DNA from: JBHGYD01 sp041920415
GTDB lineage: Bacteria > Bacillota > Bacilli > Bacillales > Anoxybacillaceae
Direction of reading: 5' to 3'
NCBI GenBank assembly: GCA_041920415.1
Contig: JBHGYD010000048.1
Coordinates: 1 to 64,000 of the forward strand
DNA: 64,000 bases
This document shows, one piece after another, positions 16,451 through 25,580 of the stretch. Every line of letters begins with the position of its first letter. The stretch's first letter is position 1. The notes below the pieces were generated by a model that did no database searches, was not told the DNA's origin, and saw only the letters and a program-made list of their open reading frames with translations. A program made the translations under genes and the position numbers.

Positions 16451-17497
16451 TTGTACGAGATTATAAGAGACTTTATAAATCTAGGAAATGCTCGCTCTGG
16501 TGAGAAGCTTGAAAGCGTAAAGTTTATTGTAAGCCACTCTACCGGAAATCCTGGGTCCACAGCTTACGCCAATCGCAATTATTTTAACAGCCGCCAACCG
16601 TCATCGTCTGCTCACACGTTTATTGATGACAAATATATTCTTGAAATCATCCCCTTAGACGAAAAGGCTTGGCACGTATTGTATAACAAACCTATTGATA
16701 ATCAAATGTTTGGATCAGACGCCAATGATGCAGCCATCGGGGTAGAACTCTGTTACGGTGGAAACATCGATTTTCATGAGGCATACAAACGATATGTTTG
16801 GTATCATGCATACCTTTGCGAAACGTTCCATCTTAACCCTGCTCAACATATCGTGGCCCATCACACTCTAGATCCAGAAAGAAGGTCCGACCCACTTGAC
16901 GCTTTTCGTCCCTACGGTGTGACATGGAATGGATTTATCAACGATGTAAAAGAAACCCTCCAACAAAACAATAAACAAAAAAATCGGGAAGCGATAAAGC
17001 AATCTCCAGTAAAAGGCATATCTGTACGTTTGCCATTAAAAATTGGTGACCGTGGCGCTTTTGTCAAAGAGATTCAAGAAGATTTAATTCGCGTTGGGTT
17101 TCCTCTCCCTAAATACGGAGCGGACGGAATTTTGGGTGAAGAAACAGAAAATGCGGTTATGGCATTCCAAAAACGATATGGTCTCCATGTCGATGGACTC
17201 GTTGGAACAGAAACATTAACTAAACTTTCAGAAGTAGTTAAACAAAAACTTCACCACGAAGAGTTTCCATTACCAGAGAAAACATTAAAAAGAGGCGACA
17301 AAGGAGAAGAAGTAAAAATGTTGCAGCGAGCGCTTCAACATCTTGGCTTTGATCCAAAGTATATTGATGGGTTTTATGGAAAGCGAACGGAAGATGCAGT
17401 GAAACGGTTTCAGTCATTGTATGCAGCCTTAAAAGATGATGGCATTTATGATCCCAACACACGCAAATTTATGAGAATAGAATTGCAACATAAATAA
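16451..17497 (+). CDS. N-acetylmuramoyl-L-alanine amidase with two peptidoglycan-binding domains
   Basis: Cleaves the bond between muramic acid and the stem peptide. The amidase_2 (type 2) domain covers about residues 15-160, with zinc ligands in FIVSHSTG and VAHHTLDPERRSDP. Two PG_binding_1 repeats follow: LKIGDRGAFVKEIQEDL (about 195-255) and LKRGDKGEEVKMLQRAL (about 275-335). No signal peptide is visible, like the phage-derived XlyA/CwlA-type enzymes. The start is TTG 16451, eight bases after GAAAGGAGG. ATG 16421 is in frame but lies upstream of that site. Confidence 0.87.
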   Translation: MYEIIRDFINLGNARSGEKLESVKFIVSHSTGNPGSTAYANRNYFNSRQPSSSAHTFIDDKYILEIIPLDEKAWHVLYNKPIDNQMFGSDANDAAIGVELCYGGNIDFHEAYKRYVWYHAYLCETFHLNPAQHIVAHHTLDPERRSDPLDAFRPYGVTWNGFINDVKETLQQNNKQKNREAIKQSPVKGISVRLPLKIGDRGAFVKEIQEDLIRVGFPLPKYGADGILGEETENAVMAFQKRYGLHVDGLVGTETLTKLSEVVKQKLHHEEFPLPEKTLKRGDKGEEVKMLQRALQHLGFDPKYIDGFYGKRTEDAVKRFQSLYAALKDDGIYDPNTRKFMRIELQHK

Positions 17498-17527
17498 CCC
17501 CACCGCTCTTAATGCAGTGGGGTTTTC
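17496..17527 (+). terminator. terminator of the amidase gene
   Basis: AACCCCAC, a 13-base loop, GTGGGGTT, then TTCTT. It directly follows the amidase stop codon and faces the convergent GGDEF-EAL gene. Confidence 0.7.
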
Positions 17528-17534
17528 TTATGCT

Positions 17535-19394
17535 TTATTTGTTAACGTATAATCTCTCAAATTCACTTATTGATAACGGTTTGTTAAAATAATAACCTTG
17601 TCCAATTCGGCAGCTATGATTCAATAGAAAATTCACTTGATCGCGCGTTTCAATTCCTTCGGCAACGACCTCAAATCGAAGGCGATGTCCCATGTCAATA
17701 ATCGTTTGCAAAATCGCCACTTTTTCTTCGCTGATATTAATACCGTCTACGAACGCTTTGTCAATTTTAATCGTATTAATTGGCAAATGACATAGATAAT
17801 GCAAGGACGAATACCCTGTACCGAAATCGTCAATTGCCACTTTTACACCGATTTGTTTAAGATTTTTCAAAATGATACAGGATTGTCTCACATCTTGCAT
17901 AATGCTTTCTGTTATTTCTAACTCTAAACAATGTGGCGAGAGCCCCGTTTCTTCAAGGATTTCTATAACAGTATCGGTAAAGGCCGGGTCTTTAAATTGT
18001 CTCGGTGAAATGTTTACTGCCACGCTTAAATTTTTAAAACCAAGCTGTTGCCACTTTATGCATTGCGCGCAAGCTTCTTTCAAAACCCACTTACCGATTG
18101 GCACGATCAATCCAAGTTCCTCGGCAAGTGGGATAAAATCTGCCGGGGACACAAAGCCTAACTCTTTATTGTCCCAGCGAATCAATGCCTCAATGCCGAC
18201 TAAACGATTTGTTCTTAATTCAATTTTCGGTTGGTAATGAAGAACAAATTCGTTATTTTCCAGCGCTTTTCGCAATTTGCTTTCAATTTTCATCTTTTTT
18301 TCGTTTCTTTCATGGAGAGACGAATCATAAAACTGGTAGTTGTTTTTTCCCTTTTCTTTCGCAAGATACATCGCAGTATCCGCGTTTTTAATAAGCACTT
18401 CAATGTCGTTTCCGTCTTTCGGATACATGCTGATTCCGATACTTGGTGTTGTGAAAATCTCCATATGATTAACAAAAAAACTTTCATTAAATTTTTGTAG
18501 AATAAGTTCAGCCTTTTCGCTAACTTTTTCTTTCGTTATATTTTGTAATACAATAACAAATTCGTCTCCCCCATACCTGACAATAAAATCCTCCTTAGTG
18601 AGACAACTTTTTAACCGTTCCGCCACATTTCTCAATAACACATCTCCAAATGAATGACCTTGCGTGTCGTTAATCATTTTAAATCGGTCTAAATCAATAA
18701 ATAAAATCGCCAATTGTTTGTCGGTTTGATCAAGAAACAGTTCCTTTAGATGCTCATTCAAGTAATAACGGTTAGGCAAACCAGTCAGCGAATCATGATG
18801 CGCCATATGATAAATTTTTTCTTCATAGCGTTTACTCTGGGTAATATCAACAAAGACGCCATTTACTTTTCGAAGATTCCCATTTTGATCAAATACCGGC
18901 GTTCCTTCAACGCGTAGCCAACGGATTTCGCTGTTTGGGTGAATAATTCGAAATTCGGCTGTTTTCGGTTCTCCCTGCAAAAGCTTTTTCTCAAAAGTGT
19001 TTACAATCTCAACATCCTTTGGGTGAATCGCTTCACGCCAAGCATTGACGTTATATGATAAATAATCGCCGCTATATCCGAAAATTCGATTGACACCGCT
19101 GGAAAATAAAATGGAGGAAGTTTCAACGTCAAATGACCATAAAGCGGCGTTCACATTATGGAAAATTTGTTCGATTTCCTCCCTTCTTCCCTTCAATTTC
19201 CAAAACTCCTCATTCAATCTATGAAAAATTCGAATAATAAAAACTAAGAGGAATATAAAAAACATCAAAATTACCAATTCACGGCGGCTACCGCCGTTCG
19301 ACGCAAAAATGTCGAAACAGACAAGAATAATCGTGCCGAGCAACACAATAGAAAGCATTTGTTTAAATTGTTTTATTTTCATCGTTACCACCAC
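17535..19394 (-). CDS. membrane PAS-GGDEF-EAL protein (c-di-GMP cyclase/phosphodiesterase)
   Basis: 619 residues. Two membrane spans (about 13-30 and 38-58) are followed by a PAS domain (about 70-195), a GGDEF domain (about 205-360) and an EAL domain (about 370-615). The GGDEF site is intact (DLDRFKMINDTQGH and RYGGDEFVI). The EAL site is intact too (IEALIRW, AVAIDDFGTGYSS, AEGIET). Both activities are therefore possible. The start is uncertain: a GTG at 19394 or ATG 19382, with only a weak GGTGGT upstream. Confidence 0.9.
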   Translation of the reverse strand: MVVTMKIKQFKQMLSIVLLGTIILVCFDIFASNGGSRRELVILMFFIFLLVFIIRIFHRLNEEFWKLKGRREEIEQIFHNVNAALWSFDVETSSILFSSGVNRIFGYSGDYLSYNVNAWREAIHPKDVEIVNTFEKKLLQGEPKTAEFRIIHPNSEIRWLRVEGTPVFDQNGNLRKVNGVFVDITQSKRYEEKIYHMAHHDSLTGLPNRYYLNEHLKELFLDQTDKQLAILFIDLDRFKMINDTQGHSFGDVLLRNVAERLKSCLTKEDFIVRYGGDEFVIVLQNITKEKVSEKAELILQKFNESFFVNHMEIFTTPSIGISMYPKDGNDIEVLIKNADTAMYLAKEKGKNNYQFYDSSLHERNEKKMKIESKLRKALENNEFVLHYQPKIELRTNRLVGIEALIRWDNKELGFVSPADFIPLAEELGLIVPIGKWVLKEACAQCIKWQQLGFKNLSVAVNISPRQFKDPAFTDTVIEILEETGLSPHCLELEITESIMQDVRQSCIILKNLKQIGVKVAIDDFGTGYSSLHYLCHLPINTIKIDKAFVDGINISEEKVAILQTIIDMGHRLRFEVVAEGIETRDQVNFLLNHSCRIGQGYYFNKPLSISEFERLYVNK

Positions 19395-19526
19395 AACTCT
19401 ACAGCAACCAACAAACTATCCGTAACTTAAATATAACATCTCTCATCGCTATGAAAGGTAAAATGTATGTAAAAATTAATAGACTAGTAAACGACAAAAA
19501 AAACAATTCCTATCGAAAAACTCGGG

Positions 19527-19554
19527 TTGACATTTATCAGAATTATGTTAAAAT
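19527..19554 (+). promoter_or_regulatory. sigma-A promoter of the sulfate assimilation operon
   Basis: TTGACA at 19527-19532, a 16-base spacer and TAAAAT at 19549-19554. Transcription would start just upstream of the SAM riboswitch at 19569. Confidence 0.75.
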
Positions 19555-19568
19555 TTAATTCAATTATA

Positions 19569-19678
19569 TACTTATCAAGAGCGGCGGAGGGATCTGGCCC
19601 AATGAACCCCGGCAACCTACTTCTTATGAAGCAAGGTGCTAAATCCAGCCAAATGGGAACCATTTTGGGAGATAAGGT
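19569..19678 (+). ncRNA. SAM-I riboswitch (S-box leader)
   Basis: The S-box core is clear: CTTATCAAGAG at the 5' side, GGAGGGA, TGGCCC, ATGAACCCCGGCAACC and a closing GATAAG (19671-19676) that pairs with CTTATC (19571-19576) as P1. An intrinsic terminator follows at 19700. High SAM should stabilise P1 and favour the terminator. B. subtilis also has an S-box in front of cysH. Confidence 0.95.
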
Positions 19679-19699
19679 AAAATACGTTACCTCTTCAGT

Positions 19700-19726
19700 C
19701 TTTCCGAAATGGAAAGTTTTTTTATT
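19700..19726 (+). terminator. riboswitch-controlled terminator
   Basis: CTTTCC, loop GAAAT, GGAAAG and then TTTTTTTATT. It lies 22 bases after the SAM aptamer and is the expected expression platform. Confidence 0.85.
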
Positions 19727-19729
19727 ATC

Positions 19730-19806
19730 AAGAAAAGCGGTGGCGGCTTGCCGAAGCTATACATCACCGAAAAGAGGTGCCAAAGGCTAGGGGCTGAAGC
19801 TAGACA
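19730..19806 (+). other. unassigned structured leader segment between the S-box terminator and yezD
   Basis: The segment can form GGTG (19739-19742) with CACC (19765-19768) around the hairpin CGGC-TT-GCCG, followed by GGTGCC and CTAG/CTAG pairs. I do not recognise it as a known riboswitch. It may be only leftover leader structure. Confidence 0.35.
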
Positions 19807-19827
19807 ACCAAAAAAGGAGGGACTGTT

Positions 19828-19974
19828 GTGGGCAACGATCAGCAACAACTGGAAGGAGTTTTTGCGAAATTGAAAGAAATGTTAGAGTCAATGAAGTTTG
19901 GCTCGATTACGATTGTTGTTCAAGACGGTAAAATCATTCAATTAGAAAAAAGTGAGAAAATAAGATTAAAATAA
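19828..19974 (+). CDS. yezD: YezD family small protein (DUF2292)
   Basis: 48 residues starting at GTG 19828, seven bases after AAAAAGGAGG. The C-terminal beta-strand pattern FGSITIVVQDGKIIQLEKSEKIR is the DUF2292/YezD signature. YezD proteins are often next to sulfur genes, but their role is not known. Here it is the first gene after the SAM riboswitch and before cysH. A strong terminator follows it, so its transcript can be made in excess of the cys genes. Confidence 0.85.
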   Translation: MGNDQQQLEGVFAKLKEMLESMKFGSITIVVQDGKIIQLEKSEKIRLK

Positions 19975-20000
19975 CAGGACACGCTGACTAGACAAACTAG

Positions 20001-20043
20001 AGGCGGTTCCCCTTTTCAAACCAAGTGGGAAACCGCCTTTTTA
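20001..20043 (+). terminator. internal terminator between yezD and cysH
   Basis: AGGCGGTTCCC, a 15-base loop, GGGAAACCGCCT and then TTTTATT. A strong stem inside what is otherwise one operon. Either partial read-through feeds cysH or a second promoter lies in 20044-20079, though none is evident. Confidence 0.8.
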
Positions 20044-20079
20044 TTCAGTTGCACAATCTACATTTAGGGGGAGACACAC

Positions 20080-20784
20080 GTGCTTACTTACCATACTTGG
20101 AACGAAGAAAAACCTTTATTTCCAAGCGACAACGAAACAAAAGGCGCATTAGATGTCCTTGCTTGGGCGTACGCCCATTATAAAGACGATATTGTCTATG
20201 CCTGTAGTTTTGGCATTGAAGGCATTGTTTTAATTGACCTTATTACAAAAGTCAAGCCGGATGCAGAAATTGTTTTTCTTGATACAGGTCTTCATTTCCA
20301 CGAAACATATGAAACGATTGAAAACGTAAAAAAGAAATATCCTTCGCTCCGCATCATCATGAAACGACCAAACGTATCGCTTGAAGAGCAGGCAAAACAA
20401 TTCGGAGACGAATTATGGAAACATAATCCAAACAAATGCTGTGAACTGCGAAAAATCGTACCATTACGTGAAATATTAACCGGTGTATCCGCCTGGATTT
20501 CAGGTTTGCGGCGTGAACAATCATCAACACGACGTCATGTGGAATATCTTAATAAAGATGAAAAATTTCAATCTATTAAAATATGTCCATTAATTCATTG
20601 GACATGGAAAGATGTTTGGAATTATGTTCATAAACATGACTTACCATATAACGTACTCCATGACAAAGGATATCCGAGCATCGGCTGCGAACCATGTACT
20701 TCCCCTGCTTATGATTTAGAAAACTTGCGCTCGGGAAGATGGGCTGGGCAAGGAAAAATTGAATGCGGTCTTCACGAATCGTAG
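20080..20784 (+). CDS. cysH: adenylyl-sulfate / phosphoadenylyl-sulfate reductase
   Basis: Reduces APS or PAPS to sulfite with thioredoxin. 234 residues. The PP-loop ATPase-like fold begins at VYACSFGIEGIVLID. Two Cys pairs that bind a 4Fe-4S cluster are seen in NPNKCCELRK and SIGCEPCTSPAYD, and the catalytic Cys is in the C-terminal IECGLHES. Presence of the cluster suggests it can use APS, as B. subtilis CysH does. It starts with GTG 20080 after AGGGGGAG. It leads cysH-cysP-sat-cysC. Confidence 0.95.
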   Translation: MLTYHTWNEEKPLFPSDNETKGALDVLAWAYAHYKDDIVYACSFGIEGIVLIDLITKVKPDAEIVFLDTGLHFHETYETIENVKKKYPSLRIIMKRPNVSLEEQAKQFGDELWKHNPNKCCELRKIVPLREILTGVSAWISGLRREQSSTRRHVEYLNKDEKFQSIKICPLIHWTWKDVWNYVHKHDLPYNVLHDKGYPSIGCEPCTSPAYDLENLRSGRWAGQGKIECGLHES

Positions 20785-20798
20785 GAAGGAGAATCTAT

Positions 20799-21872
20799 AT
20801 GTTAGTCACAATCGCTTTCATCGTCTCCTTCTTTTTTGCGATGAACATTGGCGCAAGCGGTGCGGCCGCAGCGATGGGAGTTGCTTACGGGTCGGGAGCG
20901 ATTAAACAAAAATATATTGCACTTCTTCTTTGCGGCCTTGGTGTATTTTTAGGAAGTCTTGGCGGAGGTGAAGTCGTTAAAACCATCGGTTCTGGCATTA
21001 TTCCTTCGTCTGTCTTATCGGTTAAAATCGTCATTATTATTTTAACAGCTGCGGCGATTTCCTTGTTTGCAGCAAATATAATGGGCATTCCTTTATCAAC
21101 AAGCGAAATTACCGTCGGCTCTGTCGTCGGTGTCGGGATTGCTTATCAAGTTTTATACGTTCCAAAACTTCTTTTCATTGTGTCCATTTGGGTGATCATT
21201 CCCATTATTGCGTTTGCGTTCACCTTTGTCATAGGCAAATGGTTTTTAAAACTCAAGAAAAAGTACCCACAAGTCGAGCGAGGAACGTGGCAAAAAAGTT
21301 TTATGGCTCTACTCATTATTACCGGCTTTTTCGAGGCCTTTTCAGCCGGAATGAACAACGTTGCCAATGCAGTGGGGCCGCTCGTTGGTGCCGGGTTAAT
21401 CTCCGTTACAAACGGAACGATTCTCGGTGGATTGTTCGTGGCTCTCGGCGCAATTTTACTAGGAAGACGTGTGCTTGAAACAAACGGAAAAAAAATTACA
21501 AACTTTTCTCCATTTGAAGGATGTGCGATTTCCGGTACAGGTGCACTTCTCGTTATCATCTCGTCTATTTTTGGGTTACCAGTACCGTTAACGCAAATCA
21601 CGACATCCGCCATCATTGGCATCGGTACCGCAAAAACAGGATTTTACATTTGGCAAAAACAAATTGTCATTCAATTGCTAAAAGTTTGGTTTGTTTCACC
21701 GATTTTTTCTCTTGTCATCTCTTACAGCCTTGTGAAATGGTTGCTAGATAGTGACCTTTACACAGTCGTAGCGATTTTTAGCGTCTGCCTAGCGACCCTT
21801 GGAATCATTAGTCTCAAAAAAACAATGACGGAAGAAACACGGTCTTTACATGAAAATGGTGATGGCATTTAA
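20799..21872 (+). CDS. cysP: sulfate permease CysP (PiT family)
   Basis: Imports sulfate across the membrane. 357 residues with about ten hydrophobic spans and the inverted PiT repeats: MNIGASGAAAAMGVAYGSGAI near the N-terminus and FEAFSAGMNNVANAVGP in the middle (Asn/Ala-rich signature). It starts at ATG 20799 after AAGGAGAATCTAT. An upstream in-frame ATG at 20763 lies inside cysH. It replaces the ABC sulfate importer in Bacillaceae and is placed between cysH and sat as in B. subtilis. Confidence 0.92.
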   Translation: MLVTIAFIVSFFFAMNIGASGAAAAMGVAYGSGAIKQKYIALLLCGLGVFLGSLGGGEVVKTIGSGIIPSSVLSVKIVIIILTAAAISLFAANIMGIPLSTSEITVGSVVGVGIAYQVLYVPKLLFIVSIWVIIPIIAFAFTFVIGKWFLKLKKKYPQVERGTWQKSFMALLIITGFFEAFSAGMNNVANAVGPLVGAGLISVTNGTILGGLFVALGAILLGRRVLETNGKKITNFSPFEGCAISGTGALLVIISSIFGLPVPLTQITTSAIIGIGTAKTGFYIWQKQIVIQLLKVWFVSPIFSLVISYSLVKWLLDSDLYTVVAIFSVCLATLGIISLKKTMTEETRSLHENGDGI

Positions 21873-21926
21873 TCGCAAATCATAGTTATCCAATATGAAT
21901 ATATATAAATCCAGGAGGAATCAATC

Positions 21927-23087
21927 ATGAGTGTTAGCGTACCACACGGGGGAACATTAGTAAATCGTTGGAACCCTGATTATCCGATTTCATCCATCAG
22001 CAAAGAAATTCAACTAAGCAACGCTGAGCTAAGTGACCTTGAACTCATCGGAATCGGGGGCTACAGCCCGTTAATAGGATTTTTAGGAAAAGAAGATTAC
22101 GAGGCAGTCGTTGAAACGATGCGCCTTGCTGACGGTACCGTTTGGAGCATTCCGATTACGCTTGCCATCAGCGAAGAAAAAGCAAAAGAGCTTTCCGTTG
22201 GCGAAACAGTTACGCTTGTTTACGATGGCGAAGTGTATGGCGTTATTGACGTTCAGGAAATTTACCAACCAAATAAACAAAAGGAAGCATTGCTTGTCTA
22301 TCAAACAGATGATTTAAATCATCCAGGTGTCAGAAAGTTGTTTGAAAAACCAGACGTATATGTTGGTGGACCGATTACTCTCGTCAAACGTACGAATAAA
22401 GGGAAATTCGCTCCATTCTACTTCGATCCAGCGGAAACGCGAAAACAATTTGCTGAACTCGGTTGGAAAACAGTCGTTGGTTTTCAAACAAGAAATCCTG
22501 TCCACCGCGCCCATGAATATATTCAAAAGTGCGCTCTTGAAATTGTTGACGGTTTATTTTTAAATCCGCTCGTTGGTGAAACGAAAGATGACGATATTCC
22601 AGCCGATATTCGCATGGAGAGCTATCAAGTTTTGTTAGAAAACTATTATCCGAGAGATCGCGTATTTCTTGGCGTCTTCCAAGCAGCAATGCGCTATGCG
22701 GGTCCTCGTGAAGCGATTTTTCATGCGATGGTGCGTAAAAATTTCGGTTGCACTCATTTCATTGTCGGACGCGATCATGCCGGTGTCGGTAACTATTACG
22801 GCACGTATGATGCGCAAAAGATTTTCTTGAATTTTACACAAGAGGAGCTTGGCATTACCCCACTATTTTTTGAACATAGCTTTTATTGCACGAAATGCGA
22901 AGGGATGGCATCAACGAAAACATGCCCTCATGACCGCCAATACCATGTCGTTTTATCTGGAACAAAAGTGCGTGAAATGTTACGCAACGGTCAAGTACCA
23001 CCAAGCACATTTAGCCGTCCTGAAGTCGTACAAGTGCTAATAAAAGGATTACAGCAACGCGAAACAGTTTCCACATCAACGAAATAA
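21927..23087 (+). CDS. sat: sulfate adenylyltransferase (ATP sulfurylase)
   Basis: Makes APS and pyrophosphate from ATP and sulfate. 386 residues, matching the Bacillus single-chain enzyme. Active-site motifs are VGFQTRNPVHRAHEY (QxRN and HxxH, residues about 191-205) and FIVGRDHAGVG (GRDH). A Cys-rich finger (CTKCEGMASTKTCPH) follows near residue 320. Starts at ATG 21927 after CCAGGAGGAATCAATC. Confidence 0.96.
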   Translation: MSVSVPHGGTLVNRWNPDYPISSISKEIQLSNAELSDLELIGIGGYSPLIGFLGKEDYEAVVETMRLADGTVWSIPITLAISEEKAKELSVGETVTLVYDGEVYGVIDVQEIYQPNKQKEALLVYQTDDLNHPGVRKLFEKPDVYVGGPITLVKRTNKGKFAPFYFDPAETRKQFAELGWKTVVGFQTRNPVHRAHEYIQKCALEIVDGLFLNPLVGETKDDDIPADIRMESYQVLLENYYPRDRVFLGVFQAAMRYAGPREAIFHAMVRKNFGCTHFIVGRDHAGVGNYYGTYDAQKIFLNFTQEELGITPLFFEHSFYCTKCEGMASTKTCPHDRQYHVVLSGTKVREMLRNGQVPPSTFSRPEVVQVLIKGLQQRETVSTSTK

Positions 23088-23101
23088 AGGAGGTGACCAC
23101 T

Positions 23102-23704
23102 TTGGTCAACATTGTCTGGCATCATACGACGATTACAAAAGAAGACCGTCGAAACCGAAACGGTCACCATAGCTGTGTTTTATGGTTCACCGGACTTTCT
23201 GGTTCCGGCAAATCAACACTTGCAAATGCCGTTTCCAAAAAACTATTTGAATTAGGCGTGCAAAACTACGTATTAGATGGTGACAATATTCGCCACGGTC
23301 TCAACAAAGATTTAGGCTTTTCTGCCGAAGACCGTACCGAAAACATTCGCCGTATCGGTGAAGTAGCCAAATTATTTGTCGACAGCGGCCAATTTGTATT
23401 AACAGCGTTTATCTCTCCTTTCGAGCAAGATCGGCAATTAGTTCGCAACTTATTAGAAACAGATGAGTTTATTGAGATTTACGTCAAATGTCCGCTTGAA
23501 GAATGTGAAAAACGCGATCCAAAAGGATTGTATAAAAAAGCACGAAACGGCGAAATTCGCGAGTTTACCGGCATCGACTCACCTTACGAGGAACCGTCTT
23601 CGCCAGAACTAATCGTTGAAACACACCTCTACTCCATTGAGGAATGTGTCGATCAAGTCGTCGCTTATTTGCGCCATCATCAATTGATTAAGGGGGAAGC
23701 TTAA
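23102..23704 (+). CDS. cysC: adenylyl-sulfate kinase
   Basis: Phosphorylates APS to PAPS. 200 residues. Walker A is WFTGLSGSGKSTLAN, followed by LDGDNIRHGLNKDLGFS and FISPFEQDRQLVR, all standard for APS kinases. TTG 23102 is chosen as start because AAAGGAGG lies eight bases before it. The in-frame GTG at 23093 overlaps that site. The stop codon abuts the ATG of the next gene. Confidence 0.94.
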   Translation: MVNIVWHHTTITKEDRRNRNGHHSCVLWFTGLSGSGKSTLANAVSKKLFELGVQNYVLDGDNIRHGLNKDLGFSAEDRTENIRRIGEVAKLFVDSGQFVLTAFISPFEQDRQLVRNLLETDEFIEIYVKCPLEECEKRDPKGLYKKARNGEIREFTGIDSPYEEPSSPELIVETHLYSIEECVDQVVAYLRHHQLIKGEA

Positions 23705-25330
23705 ATGGCATATGAAAAAATATGGGCGAACAATCCGAATTTAAACAAAACAGAATTAAAAAAATTACAAAAAGATGGGTTGAAAATTTTTGAGGACATC
23801 CCGTATTACGCAAAACATGGATTTTCCTCTATTCCGCAAGAAGAATGGGATTTGTTCAAGTGGGCAGGACTTTATTTACAGAAGCCAAAAGAAGCTGGGT
23901 ATTTTATGATGCGTGTATGCGTTCCTTCGGGGATTTTAAACAATGAACAGTTAGAAACATTAGCAGGGATTGCGCGCGATTACGGTCGTGGAGTGTTTGA
24001 CATTACAACTCGTCAAGCGGTACAGTTTCACTGGCTTCAAGTAGAGCAACTCCCTGACATTTTTGACCGTTTAAAACGAGTGGGATTATCAACAGCCGGA
24101 GCCTGTGGTGATATTACTCGCAACATTGTTGGAAACCCGATTGCTGGTATCGATCCAAATGAATTGATTGATACGACAGAAATCGTTCGAGAAGTATATG
24201 AGTTTTTCCAACATAACGAAGATTTCTCGAACTTGCCGCGCAAATATAAAATGTCCATTAGCGCAAACGTCTATAACACCGTAAACGCGGAAATTCATTG
24301 CCTCTCCTTCACTCCAGCGAAAAAAATCATTGACGGTAAAGAAACGCTTGGATTTCATGTGAAAGTTGGTGGCGGTTTGTCCTCCGCTCCATATCTCGCA
24401 CAAACGTTAGATGTATTCGTCAAACCGGAACAAGTCAAAGATGTCGCGATTGCCGTAACAACGATTTTCCGCGACTGCGGTTATCGCGAAAAACGCCATC
24501 GCGCTCGTCTCAAATTCCTTGTCGCTGACTGGGGCGTTGAGAAATTTAAAGAAAAACTCCTTGAACTCACAGGTCCACTTCCATCAAAAGGAGAAGACGT
24601 GCAAAAAGGTTGGAATGCTGGATACTTTTACGGTGTTCATCCGCAAAAACAACAAGGACTAAACTACATCGGCTTTAACGTGCCAGTTGGACGTTTAAGC
24701 GCTGATGAAGTGTTTGAGATTGCGCGAATCGCCCGACAATACGGAAACGGGGAAGTGCGTTCATGTAACTCCCAAAACTTAATTATTCCAAACATTCCTA
24801 ATGAACATATTGACGCTGTCTTGCAAGAAAAAGTATTTGAGCGAATTACCGTTAAACCAAAATCATTTATCGGCTATTCGGTTTCCTGCACGGGCATCGA
24901 ATATTGCAACTTGGCGCTTGTTGAGACAAAAGAACGGATGCGTCGTATCGCTGAATACCTTGATGACCATCTCGAACTTGATGTTCCAGTACGCATCCAT
25001 ATGGTCGGCTGTCCAAACTCTTGCGGTCAGCGGCAAATCGCTGATATCGGCTTGCAAGGAATTAAAATGAAAACGAAAGACAAAAGCATGGTCGAAGCAT
25101 TTGAAATTTATGTTGGCGGCACTTTGCAAAACGGTGGCAAATTCAATGAAAAACTAAAAGGAAAAATCGAAGCCGAACAACTCCCAGAGGTGTTAGGACA
25201 ACTATTAACGTACTTCAAAGAAACAAAATTACTAGGCGAAACGTTTTTAGACTACCTCCACCGCGTTGGTTTAGACCCTCTGCAAGCGGAATTAGACCGC
25301 ATTTTACAACAGCTAAATACCCTTGTATAA
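23705..25330 (+). CDS. ferredoxin-type nitrite/sulfite reductase (siroheme, 4Fe-4S)
   Basis: Six-electron reduction of sulfite to sulfide, or of nitrite to ammonia. 541 residues with duplicated ferredoxin-like halves and siroheme domains. The coupled cluster/siroheme ligands are in VSCTGIEYCNLALVE and MVGCPNSCGQRQI, near residues 397-440. The sulfate operon context argues for sulfite. It is a one-subunit enzyme without a flavoprotein partner here, unlike the NADPH-type CysJI of B. subtilis, so the electron donor should be ferredoxin. Starts at ATG 23705, directly after the cysC stop. Confidence 0.9.
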   Translation: MAYEKIWANNPNLNKTELKKLQKDGLKIFEDIPYYAKHGFSSIPQEEWDLFKWAGLYLQKPKEAGYFMMRVCVPSGILNNEQLETLAGIARDYGRGVFDITTRQAVQFHWLQVEQLPDIFDRLKRVGLSTAGACGDITRNIVGNPIAGIDPNELIDTTEIVREVYEFFQHNEDFSNLPRKYKMSISANVYNTVNAEIHCLSFTPAKKIIDGKETLGFHVKVGGGLSSAPYLAQTLDVFVKPEQVKDVAIAVTTIFRDCGYREKRHRARLKFLVADWGVEKFKEKLLELTGPLPSKGEDVQKGWNAGYFYGVHPQKQQGLNYIGFNVPVGRLSADEVFEIARIARQYGNGEVRSCNSQNLIIPNIPNEHIDAVLQEKVFERITVKPKSFIGYSVSCTGIEYCNLALVETKERMRRIAEYLDDHLELDVPVRIHMVGCPNSCGQRQIADIGLQGIKMKTKDKSMVEAFEIYVGGTLQNGGKFNEKLKGKIEAEQLPEVLGQLLTYFKETKLLGETFLDYLHRVGLDPLQAELDRILQQLNTLV

Positions 25331-25340
25331 GGTGACAACA

Positions 25341-25553
25341 ATGAATCTTTATCGGTTTGAGGTCACAACAAAAAATGACATCATCCATGTCGTGATTGTC
25401 GCCCACGATGATGAGCAAGCGTTTCGTCTCGTTGAAGTAGAGTTAGAGAAACATTTTTTAAAAATACCTGAGTTTATTGATATTTCTCTTCATGAAAAAA
25501 AACCGATTCGCCGCGGCGGTGGGTTCGTTATTGATCGCGAACCCCACCGCTAA
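25341..25553 (+). CDS. DUF3906 family protein
   Basis: 70 residues, beginning MNLYRFEVTTKNDIIHVVIVA and ending in RRGGGFVI plus a short tail, in line with DUF3906 as I remember it. Function unknown. Start at ATG 25341 follows AAGGTGACAACA. It sits between the sulfite reductase and the SUMT gene with short gaps, so a role linked to siroheme or the reductase is plausible but only inferred. Confidence 0.75.
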   Translation: MNLYRFEVTTKNDIIHVVIVAHDDEQAFRLVEVELEKHFLKIPEFIDISLHEKKPIRRGGGFVIDREPHR

Positions 25554-25580
25554 TTTAAATGAGGAAAGGGCTGAAAAAAG

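Noticed and set aside
19527..19790. 87-codon plus-strand open frame in front of yezD
   Set aside because: It covers the SAM riboswitch and its terminator and has no ribosome binding site.
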